Of a stretch of 64,000 nt of DNA, positions 37,563 through 46,408 are shown one piece after another; the first letter of the stretch is position 1, and every line of letters starts with the position of its first letter. The stretch covers positions 186,001-250,000 of the forward strand of contig CANMFL010000003.1 in the NCBI GenBank assembly GCA_947497185.1. The letters are read 5' to 3'. Under the pieces are notes generated by a model. It did no database searches. It was not told the DNA's origin and worked only from the letters and a program-made list of their open reading frames with translations. A program made the translations under genes and the position numbers. The DNA is from an uncultured Paracoccaceae bacterium. GTDB taxonomy: Bacteria; Pseudomonadota; Alphaproteobacteria; Rhodobacterales; Rhodobacteraceae.

Positions 37563-38531
37563 ATGGATCTTCTAACGCTTTTACAAATCCTCGACTCTAC
37601 TATGCGCCTTGCCACACCGCTGTTGTTGGCCTGTCTGGCTGGGTTATTTTCGGAGCGCGCAGGCATTTTTGACATCGGCCTCGAAGGCAAAATGCTAGCC
37701 GCCGCGTTCTTGTCCGCTGCCGTCGCCTACACTAGCGGTTCCGTCTGGGTTGGCTTGCTTGCGGGCATCGCGGCGTCGTTGGTTCTGTCCGGAATTCACG
37801 GTCTTGCCTCAATTACATTCCGGGGCAACCAGTTGATTTCCGGTGTCGCCATTAACTTTCTCGCGGCGGGCCTGACAGTTGTCATCGCGCAAAGCTGGTT
37901 TGCCCAAGGGGGCCGTACACCGCAGCTATCTGGTGCTGCGCGTTTCAATCCGATTACCCTGCCCTTCGCCGAAAACCTGCGTGACGTGCCTGTTCTGGGG
38001 CCGATATATTACGAACTGATTTCCGGTCATACCATCCTCGTTTACGTCGCGTTGCTGTGCGTGCCTGCGACATGGTGGATCTTGTATCGTACCCGTTTTG
38101 GTCTGCGTCTGCGCGCTGTAGGTGAGAACCCTGCCGCTGTGGATACCGCAGGTGTATCTGTTGTCGGTCTGCGCTTTGCTGCCGTCGGCATTTGTGGCGT
38201 TTTGTGTGGCATTGCAGGGGCTTACCTTGCGACCGCACTGCAAGCTGGTTTTGTGAAAGACATGAGCGCAGGGCGTGGATATATCGCGCTCGCCGCGTTG
38301 ATCTTTGCGAAATGGCGGCCATGGTACGCCCTGTATGCGACGCTGCTGTTTGGTTTCCTACAGGCTCTTGCGCTGCGTCCGGACCTGATCGAAGCAGTGC
38401 TTTCATTCAAGGTAAACGGCCAGTTGCTCGACGTACTGCCGTATATTCTCACTGTGATTATTCTTGCCGGTTTCGTCGGCAAGGCGATCCCACCACGCGC
38501 CGGAGGCGAACCTTATGTCAAAGAACGCTAA
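37563..38531 (+). CDS. ABC transporter permease, nucleoside type (second)
   Basis: 322-residue partner permease. FDIGLEGKMLAAAFLSAAV near the N-terminus and GLRLRAVGENPAAVDTAGV in the coupling loop mirror the first permease. Its last 17 bases overlap the purine nucleoside phosphorylase gene, so uptake and breakdown of nucleosides are co-translated. Confidence 0.92.
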   Translation: MDLLTLLQILDSTMRLATPLLLACLAGLFSERAGIFDIGLEGKMLAAAFLSAAVAYTSGSVWVGLLAGIAASLVLSGIHGLASITFRGNQLISGVAINFLAAGLTVVIAQSWFAQGGRTPQLSGAARFNPITLPFAENLRDVPVLGPIYYELISGHTILVYVALLCVPATWWILYRTRFGLRLRAVGENPAAVDTAGVSVVGLRFAAVGICGVLCGIAGAYLATALQAGFVKDMSAGRGYIALAALIFAKWRPWYALYATLLFGFLQALALRPDLIEAVLSFKVNGQLLDVLPYILTVIILAGFVGKAIPPRAGGEPYVKER

Positions 38532-39324
38532 AGCCGTTGCCGACGTCATTCGCGCCCGCGCTGGCGACGCAAAAGTTAACGTCGGCCTGATCCTTGGGTC
38601 CGGACTGGGCCATATCGCGGACGAAGTGGACGGCGTGTCGATCCCCTACGCGGATCTCGACGGGTTTCCGCATGCGGGCGTATCTGGCCACAAAGCAAGC
38701 CTGACAATCGGCGACCTTGAAGGTGTGCGCGTCGCCGTGTTTGGCGGCCGATCACACTACTACGAATCCGGTCGGGGCGACGCGATGCGCCACCCGTTGG
38801 AAGTGCTGCAAGAACTCGGCGCGGACATCATGGTCGCGACCAACGCAGCCGGATCAATGCACCAGGCGATGCCAACCGGATCAATCATGAACTTGTCGGA
38901 TCACATCAATTTCTCGGGCCTGAACCCGCTGATTGGCGAACCAACTGACCGCCGTTTTGTGCCGATGAAAGACTGCTACGATCCCGGCATTCGCGCCGCA
39001 ATGCGCCACGCGGCAGAAGCGGAAGACGTCGAAATGAACAGCGGCGTCTACGCTTGGTATTCCGGCCCCTCGTTTGAAACGGTTGCAGAAATCAACGCAA
39101 TCAAGATGTTAGGTGCGGACGCAGTCGGCATGTCGACAGTCCCCGAAGTGATCCTCGCGCGGTTCCTTGGCCTGAAAGCGGCAGCAATTTCGTGTATCAC
39201 GAACATGGCGGCAGGCATGTCCGACGAAAACATTAGCCACGAGCATACCAAATCTATGGCCCCGATCGGCGCTGCAAAACTGGAAAAAGTGCTGCGCCGT
39301 TGGCTGCGTGATATGTCCAACTGA
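38515..39324 (+). CDS. Purine nucleoside phosphorylase (trimeric class I)
   Basis: Splits purine nucleosides with phosphate into base and ribose-1-phosphate. 269 residues. The phosphate-site segments LGSGLGHIAD and FGGRSHYYESG and the base-site regions NAAGSMHQAM and YAWYSGPSFETVAEI match class I PNP. The ATG at 38515 follows GGAGG by eight bases and lies inside the end of the second permease gene. As last gene of the importer operon it completes a purine salvage unit. Confidence 0.92.
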   Translation: MSKNAKAVADVIRARAGDAKVNVGLILGSGLGHIADEVDGVSIPYADLDGFPHAGVSGHKASLTIGDLEGVRVAVFGGRSHYYESGRGDAMRHPLEVLQELGADIMVATNAAGSMHQAMPTGSIMNLSDHINFSGLNPLIGEPTDRRFVPMKDCYDPGIRAAMRHAAEAEDVEMNSGVYAWYSGPSFETVAEINAIKMLGADAVGMSTVPEVILARFLGLKAAAISCITNMAAGMSDENISHEHTKSMAPIGAAKLEKVLRRWLRDMSN

Positions 39325-39452
39325 GGCTCGTAGCTAAGACCAACGCCGCAAACGCAACGATAGCGTGCGGAAAAAGTCGCCTGCGGGGTTTGACTTCATA
39401 GCTCCACTCGGGTCATGTGTGCGCAGCGACCTTCAACGCGCTCGGAACAGCC

Positions 39453-40367
39453 ATGCAAATTTACCTTCCTATCGCCGAAGTTTCGGTGAACGCCTTCCTT
39501 TTACTCGGTCTTGGCGGGATTGTGGGCATTCTATCGGGCATGTTTGGCGTGGGCGGCGGGTTCTTGATGACCCCCCTGCTGTTCTTTATCGGCATCCCGC
39601 CCGCCGTGGCCGTCGCCACCGAAGCGAACCAAATCGTTGCATCGTCATTTTCCGGAGTTTTAGCGCACTTTAAACGCAAAACCGTGGATTTACGCATGGG
39701 AACGGTGCTGCTGATCGGCGGATTGGTCGGGTCCGGCCTTGGCATTGTTTTGTTCAATTACTTGCGCGCTGCGGGCCAAGTCGATCTGCTGGTCAAACTT
39801 TGCTACGTCATTTTTCTGGGGCTGATCGGTGGACTGATGTTCATCGAAAGCCTGCGCGCGATCCGTAAATCCGGCAAAGGAGCACCGCCGACACGGCGCA
39901 AGCACACTTGGGTTCATAACCTGCCGTTCAAGATGAAATTCCGCGTCTCTGGTCTGTATATTTCCGTCATTCCACCGCTGATCGTTGGCGTTTTGGTTGG
40001 TGTCTTGGCCGCGATTATGGGTGTTGGCGGCGGCTTTATCATGGTCCCCGCGATGATCTATCTCCTTGGTATGCCTACGAAAGTTGTTGTTGGCACCTCC
40101 CTGTTTCAGATCATCTTTGTGACGGCATTTACCACGATGCTGCACGCCACGACGAACTACACCGTCGATATTGTTCTGGCCGTTTTGCTGCTGGTCGGTG
40201 GCGTTATTGGCGCGCAAATCGGCACACGGATTGGCGTCAAAATGAAAGCTGAACAGCTGCGCATTCTACTCGCGATGATGGTGTTGTTGGTCTGTGGCAA
40301 GCTGGCGTTTGACCTGCTTGTGCAACCTGCCGAGCTGTATTCCATCGGCACTGAGGGTGGTCACTGA
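39453..40367 (+). CDS. TSUP-family (TauE/SafE) exporter
   Basis: 304-residue membrane protein with about eight segments and two copies of the repeat signature, GMFGVGGGFLMTPLL and IMGVGGGFIMVPAMI. TSUP proteins export sulfite, sulfoacetate or related organosulfur anions; the substrate here is not determinable. The ATG at 39453 gives MQIYLPIAEVSVNAFLLLG. A GTG 36 bases earlier is in frame but adds non-family residues. It overlaps the next gene as TGATG. Confidence 0.88.
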   Translation: MQIYLPIAEVSVNAFLLLGLGGIVGILSGMFGVGGGFLMTPLLFFIGIPPAVAVATEANQIVASSFSGVLAHFKRKTVDLRMGTVLLIGGLVGSGLGIVLFNYLRAAGQVDLLVKLCYVIFLGLIGGLMFIESLRAIRKSGKGAPPTRRKHTWVHNLPFKMKFRVSGLYISVIPPLIVGVLVGVLAAIMGVGGGFIMVPAMIYLLGMPTKVVVGTSLFQIIFVTAFTTMLHATTNYTVDIVLAVLLLVGGVIGAQIGTRIGVKMKAEQLRILLAMMVLLVCGKLAFDLLVQPAELYSIGTEGGH

Positions 40368-41116
40368 TGTTGCGCCTGATTTGCCTCTTATGCGCCTTGG
40401 CCGCGCCCGCGAACGCGGAAGAAATCGTGCTTGGTCTAAGCCGCGATGAAGTGGCGATCACCGCCAACTTTGACGGCTCTGACATCTTGATTTTCGGCGC
40501 GGTGAAGCGCGATGCGCCCGCCCCGACAGGCGAAGACCTAGGTGTGATTATCACCGTTGCCGGACCGGATATTCCCGTGACCGTCCGCCGGAAAGAACGC
40601 AGACTCGGCATCTGGGTGAACACAGATTCGGTGGATGTTGCGGTCGCGCCGTCGTTTTACGCCGTCGCCACGAACATGCCGCTGGCTGATATCCTGAGCC
40701 AGAAAAACGACAATGGTGCGCGGATTAGCATCAACACCGCCATTCGGACGTTTGGCCAACCCGACGGATATGAGACGGATTTCGAAGACGCGCTGATCCG
40801 CATTCGTCAGGGTCAGCGGCTGTATCAAACCCTGTCCGACGCGGTGCTTGTCGAGGACGAAACGCTATTTCGCACTAACATTTCGATGCCTGCCAACCTG
40901 ACCGAAGGCGATTACACCGCCGAAATTTACCTCACCCGTGGCGGCGAGATCGTTGACGTCTATGTAACGACGATCCCAGTCAAAAAGGTCGGTCTGGAAC
41001 GTTGGCTGTACAATCTCGCGCATGAAAACGCGATGATTTACGGATTGATGTCGCTGGCGATTGCGATTGCTGCAGGCTGGGGTGCCTCTGCGATCTTTAC
41101 CATGTTCCGCCGCTAA
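40367..41116 (+). CDS. TIGR02186-family membrane-anchored protein
   Basis: 249 residues. A signal peptide (about 1-17, ending ANAEE) and a C-terminal membrane segment (about 222-245) bracket a periplasmic domain with RTFGQPDGYETDFEDALIRIRQ, as in TIGR02186 proteins. The family is nearly always encoded with a TSUP exporter in Rhodobacteraceae, suggesting a dedicated periplasmic partner, but the biochemical role is unknown. Start and stop of the pair overlap. Confidence 0.86.
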   Translation: MLRLICLLCALAAPANAEEIVLGLSRDEVAITANFDGSDILIFGAVKRDAPAPTGEDLGVIITVAGPDIPVTVRRKERRLGIWVNTDSVDVAVAPSFYAVATNMPLADILSQKNDNGARISINTAIRTFGQPDGYETDFEDALIRIRQGQRLYQTLSDAVLVEDETLFRTNISMPANLTEGDYTAEIYLTRGGEIVDVYVTTIPVKKVGLERWLYNLAHENAMIYGLMSLAIAIAAGWGASAIFTMFRR

Positions 41117-41132
41117 ATCAGTCTGATCGCGA

Positions 41133-42665
41133 TTACATTTCATCGCCGCCAGACAGCTCTAACGGTGCCGCAGGTGCCCTCAGATCGTCGATCCGTAATT
41201 CGCCGGATGGTTTCGCGAGACGATTGCGCACGACCCACCGCAGCTGATTTTCAGCCCGCGTAATCGCCACATAGGTCAGCCGTTTCCACAGCGGTTGCCC
41301 TGCTTCGACCCGCCCCATACGTGCGGCGATCTCAATATCAGGCGCGAAGACTTGAACCGTATCCCATTGAGAACCCTGTGCTTTATGGATCGTGACGGCC
41401 GCCCCATGCAAGAACGTCGCCCCCATGCGTGCGGCGAATGGGATGAACGGTTCTTCGTCGCCTTCCTGTTCGATCTTCACAATCGAGGCGGCTGAGATTT
41501 GCGGTTCTTCGGCCCCCATAACGTGTAAACGCGAAAAACCGGGTTTCCGTCCGGGCCCCAGATAGACGACTTGCGCGCCTTTAATCAGACCACGTGCTTC
41601 AAGGTCCAGCCGTTTTTTGCGGTGCTTCATCGGCAGCTCGATACCGTCGCAAATTAACGGTTCACCTTCGAGCAATTCATCCATCGGCGCGTTATACGCC
41701 GCACGGAACGCATGGATCAGCCGGATGCGGGTTTTGTTGGTCCAGACCAACACAGGCGACCGCGCCATCAGGTCCGATTCGACACGCTGCGCCATGACGA
41801 CGCGTTCATCACGTTGCGCGGCTTCGGCGACCATCTTTTCAAAATGATAAAAGTCGAGCATCGGATCAGCAAGCGCATGTGCCAGATCAAGGATCGGGTT
41901 GCCTGCGTCCTGCCGGTGTACCCGTTCCAGCGATTTAACCTTCTTTTCCGGCAACGTCTCAAACACCATGCCGCCCGACGATTGCACCGGTGGCAACTGG
42001 GCAGGATCGCCGAACAACACGAGCGTCGGGAAAATCTCTTGCAAGTCTTCGAACTGCTTGGCGTCGAGCATTGAGCTTTCGTCGATAAACCCGATGTCCA
42101 AGGGTTCTTCGCGACGCTTCCAACCTGTGATGAAATCAGAGCCGCGCAAACCAGCAGCCGCAAGCGCGGCAGGTACGGATTTATTGATCTCGTATGACGC
42201 AAATGCGCGGTCCAGCGCGACTTCGGTCAGCCCTTCGATTTCAGGTTTTTCGCCCGATCCAGCCAACCATTCCGCGACCTTTTCGTATTCTGGATCGTAA
42301 ACCGGCGTGTACAAAATCCGATGGATCGTCGTCGCAGGCACGCCGCGATTGCGCAACACAGACGCCGCTTTGTTTGTGGGCGCGAGGATCGCTAATGTCC
42401 TGCGATCCTTGCGTTTTTTGCCTTCCCAGTCGCCTGAAATGATATCGACGCCCGCGTCTTCCAAAGCTTTGTACAGCTTGGCTAGCAGCATCGTTTTACC
42501 CGACCCCGCCTTGCCAATCACCGCCATCACGGATGATTTACCCGACGCCGGTGGCATCAGCAAACTGTCGTCCAGATCAACCCCCGACAAGCGAAGGACG
42601 TCAGCGACAGCATCCCAGGCTTCGGCCTGATCGTCTGAGAAGGTGATTTTGGTCGGCATATTCAT
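41133..42665 (-). CDS. RecD-like ATP-dependent DNA helicase
   Basis: Superfamily 1 helicase of 510 residues. Walker A is GKAGSGKTMLL. The Walker B position reads FIDESSML, DES in place of the more usual DEA. The segments GDPAQLPPVQ, AVTIHKAQGSQWDTVQV and LTYVAITRAENQL correspond to helicase motifs III, V and VI. It lacks the rest of RecBCD and resembles the free-standing RecD2-like helicases. It lies on the same strand as luxI, 51 bases downstream, possibly by read-through. Confidence 0.85.
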   Translation of the reverse strand: MNMPTKITFSDDQAEAWDAVADVLRLSGVDLDDSLLMPPASGKSSVMAVIGKAGSGKTMLLAKLYKALEDAGVDIISGDWEGKKRKDRRTLAILAPTNKAASVLRNRGVPATTIHRILYTPVYDPEYEKVAEWLAGSGEKPEIEGLTEVALDRAFASYEINKSVPAALAAAGLRGSDFITGWKRREEPLDIGFIDESSMLDAKQFEDLQEIFPTLVLFGDPAQLPPVQSSGGMVFETLPEKKVKSLERVHRQDAGNPILDLAHALADPMLDFYHFEKMVAEAAQRDERVVMAQRVESDLMARSPVLVWTNKTRIRLIHAFRAAYNAPMDELLEGEPLICDGIELPMKHRKKRLDLEARGLIKGAQVVYLGPGRKPGFSRLHVMGAEEPQISAASIVKIEQEGDEEPFIPFAARMGATFLHGAAVTIHKAQGSQWDTVQVFAPDIEIAARMGRVEAGQPLWKRLTYVAITRAENQLRWVVRNRLAKPSGELRIDDLRAPAAPLELSGGDEM

Positions 42666-42716
42666 GCGCCGACCCTACCCCGCCCACCGGCGAGGTGCCA
42701 GAGATCGCGGACCTGA

Positions 42717-43349
42717 TCACGCCGCTTTTGACAAGATCACAGGGCGGCCCATCGACCGGTAAAACCAATGTTCTGACATCTGAGAAGAAAGTCCCGCGCG
42801 GCGCAGCACATTCACGCGATCACATGGGCGATATTGCCACAAACCAACACTGATTTGGTCGCGCCCTGTGCCGCTGCTGCCCAGCACGTCGGGACTTGCC
42901 CCGATCATCCGGTAAATGCGGATCATGCGGGCATCAAAGACCCCCAAGAGATGCGTTAAATCATAGGCCCGCATCAATTCTCCGCCCGCCAACATAAGGG
43001 CAGCCGCGACGCGCGATGGCACACCATCGCGCAGACAATATCGGGTGCATTCCCAAATCAACGGATCAATCACCACACGTCCGCCAAGCAGACTACCGAA
43101 GTGATCGTTAACCATGGTCTGCCCCGAGGACGGAATGAACCGCATCGAGCCGCCATGCGTGCCGTCCGGCATTACCCAAATCACGTAAAGCGTTTCATCG
43201 CGGTCGTATTCGTCACATTCCCAACCGCGATTATCGACGCTGACCGCCCAACCAAGACGGCGCTGAAATTGATCCGCCCGATCCAAATGCATCGTTTCTT
43301 GCAACTTTGGTTCGCACCAAAGGTCTCGTCCGTAAATGTAGCGCAGCAT
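42717..43349 (-). CDS. luxI: Acyl-homoserine lactone synthase (LuxI family)
   Basis: Makes N-acyl-homoserine lactone from SAM and acyl-ACP. The canonical family residues are in place: R24, F28, W34, E44, D46, D49 and R70 (RADQFQRRLGW, WECDEYD, GGSMRF). 210 residues. It closely resembles Rhodobacteraceae RaiI-type proteins. The chain length of the signal cannot be told from sequence. Its ribosome site lies inside an inverted repeat (43359-43385), and luxR is immediately upstream on the same strand. Confidence 0.93.
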   Translation of the reverse strand: MLRYIYGRDLWCEPKLQETMHLDRADQFQRRLGWAVSVDNRGWECDEYDRDETLYVIWVMPDGTHGGSMRFIPSSGQTMVNDHFGSLLGGRVVIDPLIWECTRYCLRDGVPSRVAAALMLAGGELMRAYDLTHLLGVFDARMIRIYRMIGASPDVLGSSGTGRDQISVGLWQYRPCDRVNVLRRAGLSSQMSEHWFYRSMGRPVILSKAA

Positions 43350-43358
43350 ATACCGTTC

Positions 43359-43385
43359 CCTAACCTGTTCAAAAACATGGTTAGG
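43359..43385 (-). promoter_or_regulatory. Inverted repeat covering the luxI ribosome-binding site
   Basis: CCTAACC and GGTTAGG (7 bp, perfect) flank a 13-base AT-rich spacer. On the luxI transcript the 3' arm contains the AGGG that serves as ribosome site, nine bases from the ATG. It could be an RNA hairpin limiting luxI translation, or a lux-box-like operator (AACCTGTT / AACATGGTT is a partly symmetric core). Confidence 0.6.
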
Positions 43386-43443
43386 ATTGGCGCATTAGGA
43401 TGAAGAATTACTTACGGCACGAAAACAAGTAGTTAAGATATGA

Positions 43444-44217
43444 TTAATGCGTGGCGATTTCTCTGCCCGGCCATCCGCCTGCAGCATCTCGCGCAGCACC
43501 ACCAACGATGATATGTCCGTCCGCGATTGCCTTTGCAACGGCGTGAATCGTGTTTGCCGCGCCAAGCTTGAAACGCGCACTTTCGATATAGGCCCGCAGT
43601 GTATGTTCCGAAATCGTAAGCATTTCAGCCACCTGCGCCTGCCCGTAACCCATCGCTAAGAAGGTTAACGCGTCCACCTCACGTGGCGATAAAGGGCGGG
43701 TTGGTTCTGGCACGCGGTTTTTCTCTAACTCCAACGCTTTTTGGTTCAGGAAATATGCGATCAAAACAAAATCGCGCAAATGTTCCATTGTGAATGCCGC
43801 CCAAACGTCGTCGTCGCAGTTGTGCGACAGGCTAAAAATCGCGAATTGCCCGTTTGGACCACGTAGCGGGATCGAATACCCCTGATTTCCGATGCCATGC
43901 GCGACCGCGTCTAATTTGAATTGCCGCGCGGCCTTGCTACTCCAATCGAGACGCTTCCAATTGACGGGCTGCGCGCCTTGAAAGCAGCCGACGACTACCG
44001 GATCTATGCGCAAATAGTCTTTGTCGACATAATGTTGGACCCATTCGGGAGAGTAGGTTCCAAATCCATATTGATCGCCCTCGGCGCTGACCCAGTGATA
44101 AACGACGTGATCAACACGGTAATGATCGCGAAGATCAAACGTCAGCTCGTGAATTTCCTCAACAGCCGTTACAGCGTCAAGTTTGAGTAGAAAATCGTCT
44201 AGCGTCAGTGTCCTCAC
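43444..44217 (-). CDS. luxR: LuxR-family quorum-sensing transcription factor
   Basis: 257 residues: autoinducer-binding domain (about 15-160) with the conserved W59, Y63, D72 and P73 pattern (EWVQHYV, RIDPVV), and a LuxR helix-turn-helix domain (about 176-235, LSPREVDALTFLAMGYGQAQ). Likely binds the product of the adjacent luxI. The start overlaps a small ORF by 41 bases. Confidence 0.93.
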   Translation of the reverse strand: MRTLTLDDFLLKLDAVTAVEEIHELTFDLRDHYRVDHVVYHWVSAEGDQYGFGTYSPEWVQHYVDKDYLRIDPVVVGCFQGAQPVNWKRLDWSSKAARQFKLDAVAHGIGNQGYSIPLRGPNGQFAIFSLSHNCDDDVWAAFTMEHLRDFVLIAYFLNQKALELEKNRVPEPTRPLSPREVDALTFLAMGYGQAQVAEMLTISEHTLRAYIESARFKLGAANTIHAVAKAIADGHIIVGGAARDAAGGWPGREIATH

Positions 44218-44374
44218 ATCGCATCAAATGTGATGCGCCCCTCTTGTCCGCGTCTAGCTCAGCGTCAGCGACAGCCGCGACCCGAGCCAGTTCTTCGGCC
44301 AAGTGCGGCAATTCGTTCTGCTGAGCAAAACTTTTAAGATCGACAATCACGTCGATGATCCATTGATGTCCCAT
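44177..44374 (-). CDS. Small ORF upstream of luxR
   Basis: 65 codons starting MGHQWIIDVIVDLKSFAQQN, with GAAGG six bases before the ATG. I recall short proteins beginning MxHQWIIDVLADL next to luxR in other Roseobacter genomes, so this is probably a real micro-protein. It overlaps luxR in another frame for 41 bases, which would couple their translation. The sequence is acidic to neutral and helical, without signal or membrane segment. Function unknown. Confidence 0.6.
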   Translation of the reverse strand: MGHQWIIDVIVDLKSFAQQNELPHLAEELARVAAVADAELDADKRGASHLMRCEDTDARRFSTQT

Positions 44375-44499
44375 TTTCAGCCTTCGCGAATAAGGTTAAC
44401 AAATCGCTAACAACTTAAGGTAGCACGGCGTTTTTAACCATATCACCGACGGTTTTTGCCTCCCCCGAAATAGCGGGTCGGCGTTGGGCAACGTATTGA

Positions 44500-44534
44500 A
44501 AACAAAAGGGCGCACCCAATTAAGGATGCGCCCT
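44500..44534 (-). terminator. Intrinsic terminator after ccr
   Basis: AGGGCGCA pairs with TGCGCCCT around a 12-nt loop, and on the minus strand TTTT follows. It lies 26 bases past the ccr stop. The sequence between it and the small ORF at 44374 shows no gene. Confidence 0.82.
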
Positions 44535-44560
44535 AGCGATCAAGTCCGTCGAAGGATGGT

Positions 44561-45841
44561 CTAGTCCGAGATGCAATCTTCAAACGTCCGCAGACCCATT
44601 TTAGGCGCCTGAACAAGAACAGCCATATTGCCCGGCTTATGCTCGTTTTTGCGCATTTTTGTGTGGGCCTCCGGGATCTGGTCCCAGTCAAAACATTCGG
44701 ACATACACGGGTCCAAACGCCGTTCAACCATCAAGTTATTCGCCGCTGACGCCTGTTTGAGATTGGCAAAGTGGCTGCCTTGCAGGCGCTTCTGGTGCAT
44801 CCACATATACCGCACATCGAGCGTCAGATTGTAGCCCGTCGTTCCCGCACAAATCACAACCATACCGCCGCGTTTGCACACGAAAGTGGACACAGGGAAC
44901 GTCGCCTCGCCGGGGTGTTCGAACACCATATCGACGTTATTGCCTTTCCCCGTGATTTCCCAAATCGCTTTGCCGAATTTGCGCGTTTCGTCGAACCACG
45001 TTTTATACTCGTCAGTGTTTACCGTCGGCATTTGGCCCCAACAGCTAAATTCATTGCGGTTAATCACGCCTTTCGCGCCCAGCGACATCACAAAATCACG
45101 TTTGGATTCGTCGCTGATTACGCCAATCGCATTTGCGCCTGCGGTGTTAATCAATTGGATCGCATAGGACCCCAGACCACCGGACGCGCCCCAAACCAAA
45201 ACGTTCTGACCCGGCTTCAATTCGTGCGGCTCGTGGCCGAATAACATCCGGTAGGCCGTTGCAAGCGTCAGCGTGTAGCACGCGGACTCTTCCCACGTCA
45301 GATGTTTAGGCCGTTGCATTAATTGCTGCGATTGCACACAGGTGAATTGTGCGAATGATCCATCCGGAGTCTCGTAGCCCCAAATCCGTTGCGACGGGGA
45401 ATACATCGGGTCGCCGCCGTTACAGTGTTCGTCGTCGCCGTCGTCTTGATTGCAATGGATCACAACCTCGTCGCCAACCTTCCAGCGTTTCACCTTGTCA
45501 CCAACCGCCCATACGATGCCCGATGCGTCGGACCCCGCGATGTGGAATTCTGCCTTGTGCACATCGAACGGGCTGATCGGCACGCCTAATCCAGCCCAAA
45601 CACCGTTATAATTAACGCCAGCGGCCATCACCATCACCAACACTTCGTGGCTGTCAGGTTTCGGCGTGGCGACAGTTTCGATCTCGAATGCTTTGTCCGG
45701 CTCGCCGTGGCGTTCACGGCGGATCGTCCATGCTTGCATCTGCGCGGGGACATGCCCGAGCGGCGGCATTTCACCGATCTCGTATAGGTCTTTTTGAGTG
45801 GCTGAGTAGGCGTCTGCGCCTGCAGTTAAATCAAGGGCCAT
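44561..45841 (-). CDS. ccr: Crotonyl-CoA carboxylase/reductase
   Basis: Key enzyme of the ethylmalonyl-CoA pathway: NADPH-dependent reductive carboxylation of crotonyl-CoA to ethylmalonyl-CoA. The 427 residues show the MDR-fold NADP site (VWGASGGLGSYAIQL) and family stretches such as AGSDASGIVWAVGDKV and CAGTTGYNLTLDVRYMWM. The ATG at 45841 has GGAG six bases upstream; in-frame ATGs before it are less well placed. A terminator follows. Partner enzyme ecm lies 2.1 kb away on the opposite strand. Confidence 0.95.
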   Translation of the reverse strand: MALDLTAGADAYSATQKDLYEIGEMPPLGHVPAQMQAWTIRRERHGEPDKAFEIETVATPKPDSHEVLVMVMAAGVNYNGVWAGLGVPISPFDVHKAEFHIAGSDASGIVWAVGDKVKRWKVGDEVVIHCNQDDGDDEHCNGGDPMYSPSQRIWGYETPDGSFAQFTCVQSQQLMQRPKHLTWEESACYTLTLATAYRMLFGHEPHELKPGQNVLVWGASGGLGSYAIQLINTAGANAIGVISDESKRDFVMSLGAKGVINRNEFSCWGQMPTVNTDEYKTWFDETRKFGKAIWEITGKGNNVDMVFEHPGEATFPVSTFVCKRGGMVVICAGTTGYNLTLDVRYMWMHQKRLQGSHFANLKQASAANNLMVERRLDPCMSECFDWDQIPEAHTKMRKNEHKPGNMAVLVQAPKMGLRTFEDCISD

Positions 45842-45985
45842 GGTGCGCTCCATCTCGCTATCGTTCCTGTGTCTATGCCGCGCCGCAGAATCGGGCGTCT
45901 GACCTAGCAATAAGATTGATCGCGAAACAAAGCAACACCACAGCCGCTTATTTTGTAATTTTATGTCCGCCGCATCGCGGCGACG

Positions 45986-46351
45986 TTATGGAAAGGACAC
46001 GCCAGACACGGTGCAAACGTCGATGCTGTTTTTCACGATGCTTGTGCCGTCTTGGAATTCTGCCTTCATGTCGTAGCCGCAGCTGGTCCGACCATCCGCA
46101 AAGTCCACGTTGCGCGATTGCCCTGCTGGCAACACGGTTGAGCCTAGAATGTCTTCTTCCCAACTGTTCGTTGATGTCGGCGACCCGTAGAACCGCCAAA
46201 TGGTGCGGCCTGTGTTGTTTTGAATGTTCACAACTTTGTTCGCGGCAATCACGACCTGACTACCGCCGCCATTGCTGGACACGTCAGCACACCCAGCAAG
46301 ACCTGTACCAATGATGCCCGCAGCGATCAGCGATTTGAAATGAAATGCCAT
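45986..46351 (-). CDS. Small lipoprotein of unknown function
   Basis: 121 residues with a lipoprotein signal (MAFHFKSLIAAGIIGTGLAGC, lipidated Cys at 21), then a short Ser/Gly linker and a beta-rich domain (NIQNNTGRTIWRFYGSP, LPAGQSRNVDFADG) with two Cys. AGGAG lies seven bases before the ATG at 46351. I know similar small proteins in Rhodobacteraceae that are sometimes misannotated as argininosuccinate lyase; nothing here supports that. It lies between ccr and the acyltransferase gene on the same strand. Confidence 0.78.
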   Translation of the reverse strand: MAFHFKSLIAAGIIGTGLAGCADVSSNGGGSQVVIAANKVVNIQNNTGRTIWRFYGSPTSTNSWEEDILGSTVLPAGQSRNVDFADGRTSCGYDMKAEFQDGTSIVKNSIDVCTVSGVSFP

Positions 46352-46408
46352 GAAAGAACTCCTGAATATTTGTTGAATATGCCGTTTATTAGGCACAGGA
46401 ATTACCAA

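Noticed and set aside
45986-46351. Argininosuccinate lyase annotation for the small lipoprotein
   Set aside because: The protein is 121 residues with a lipobox and shows none of the lyase signature or length.
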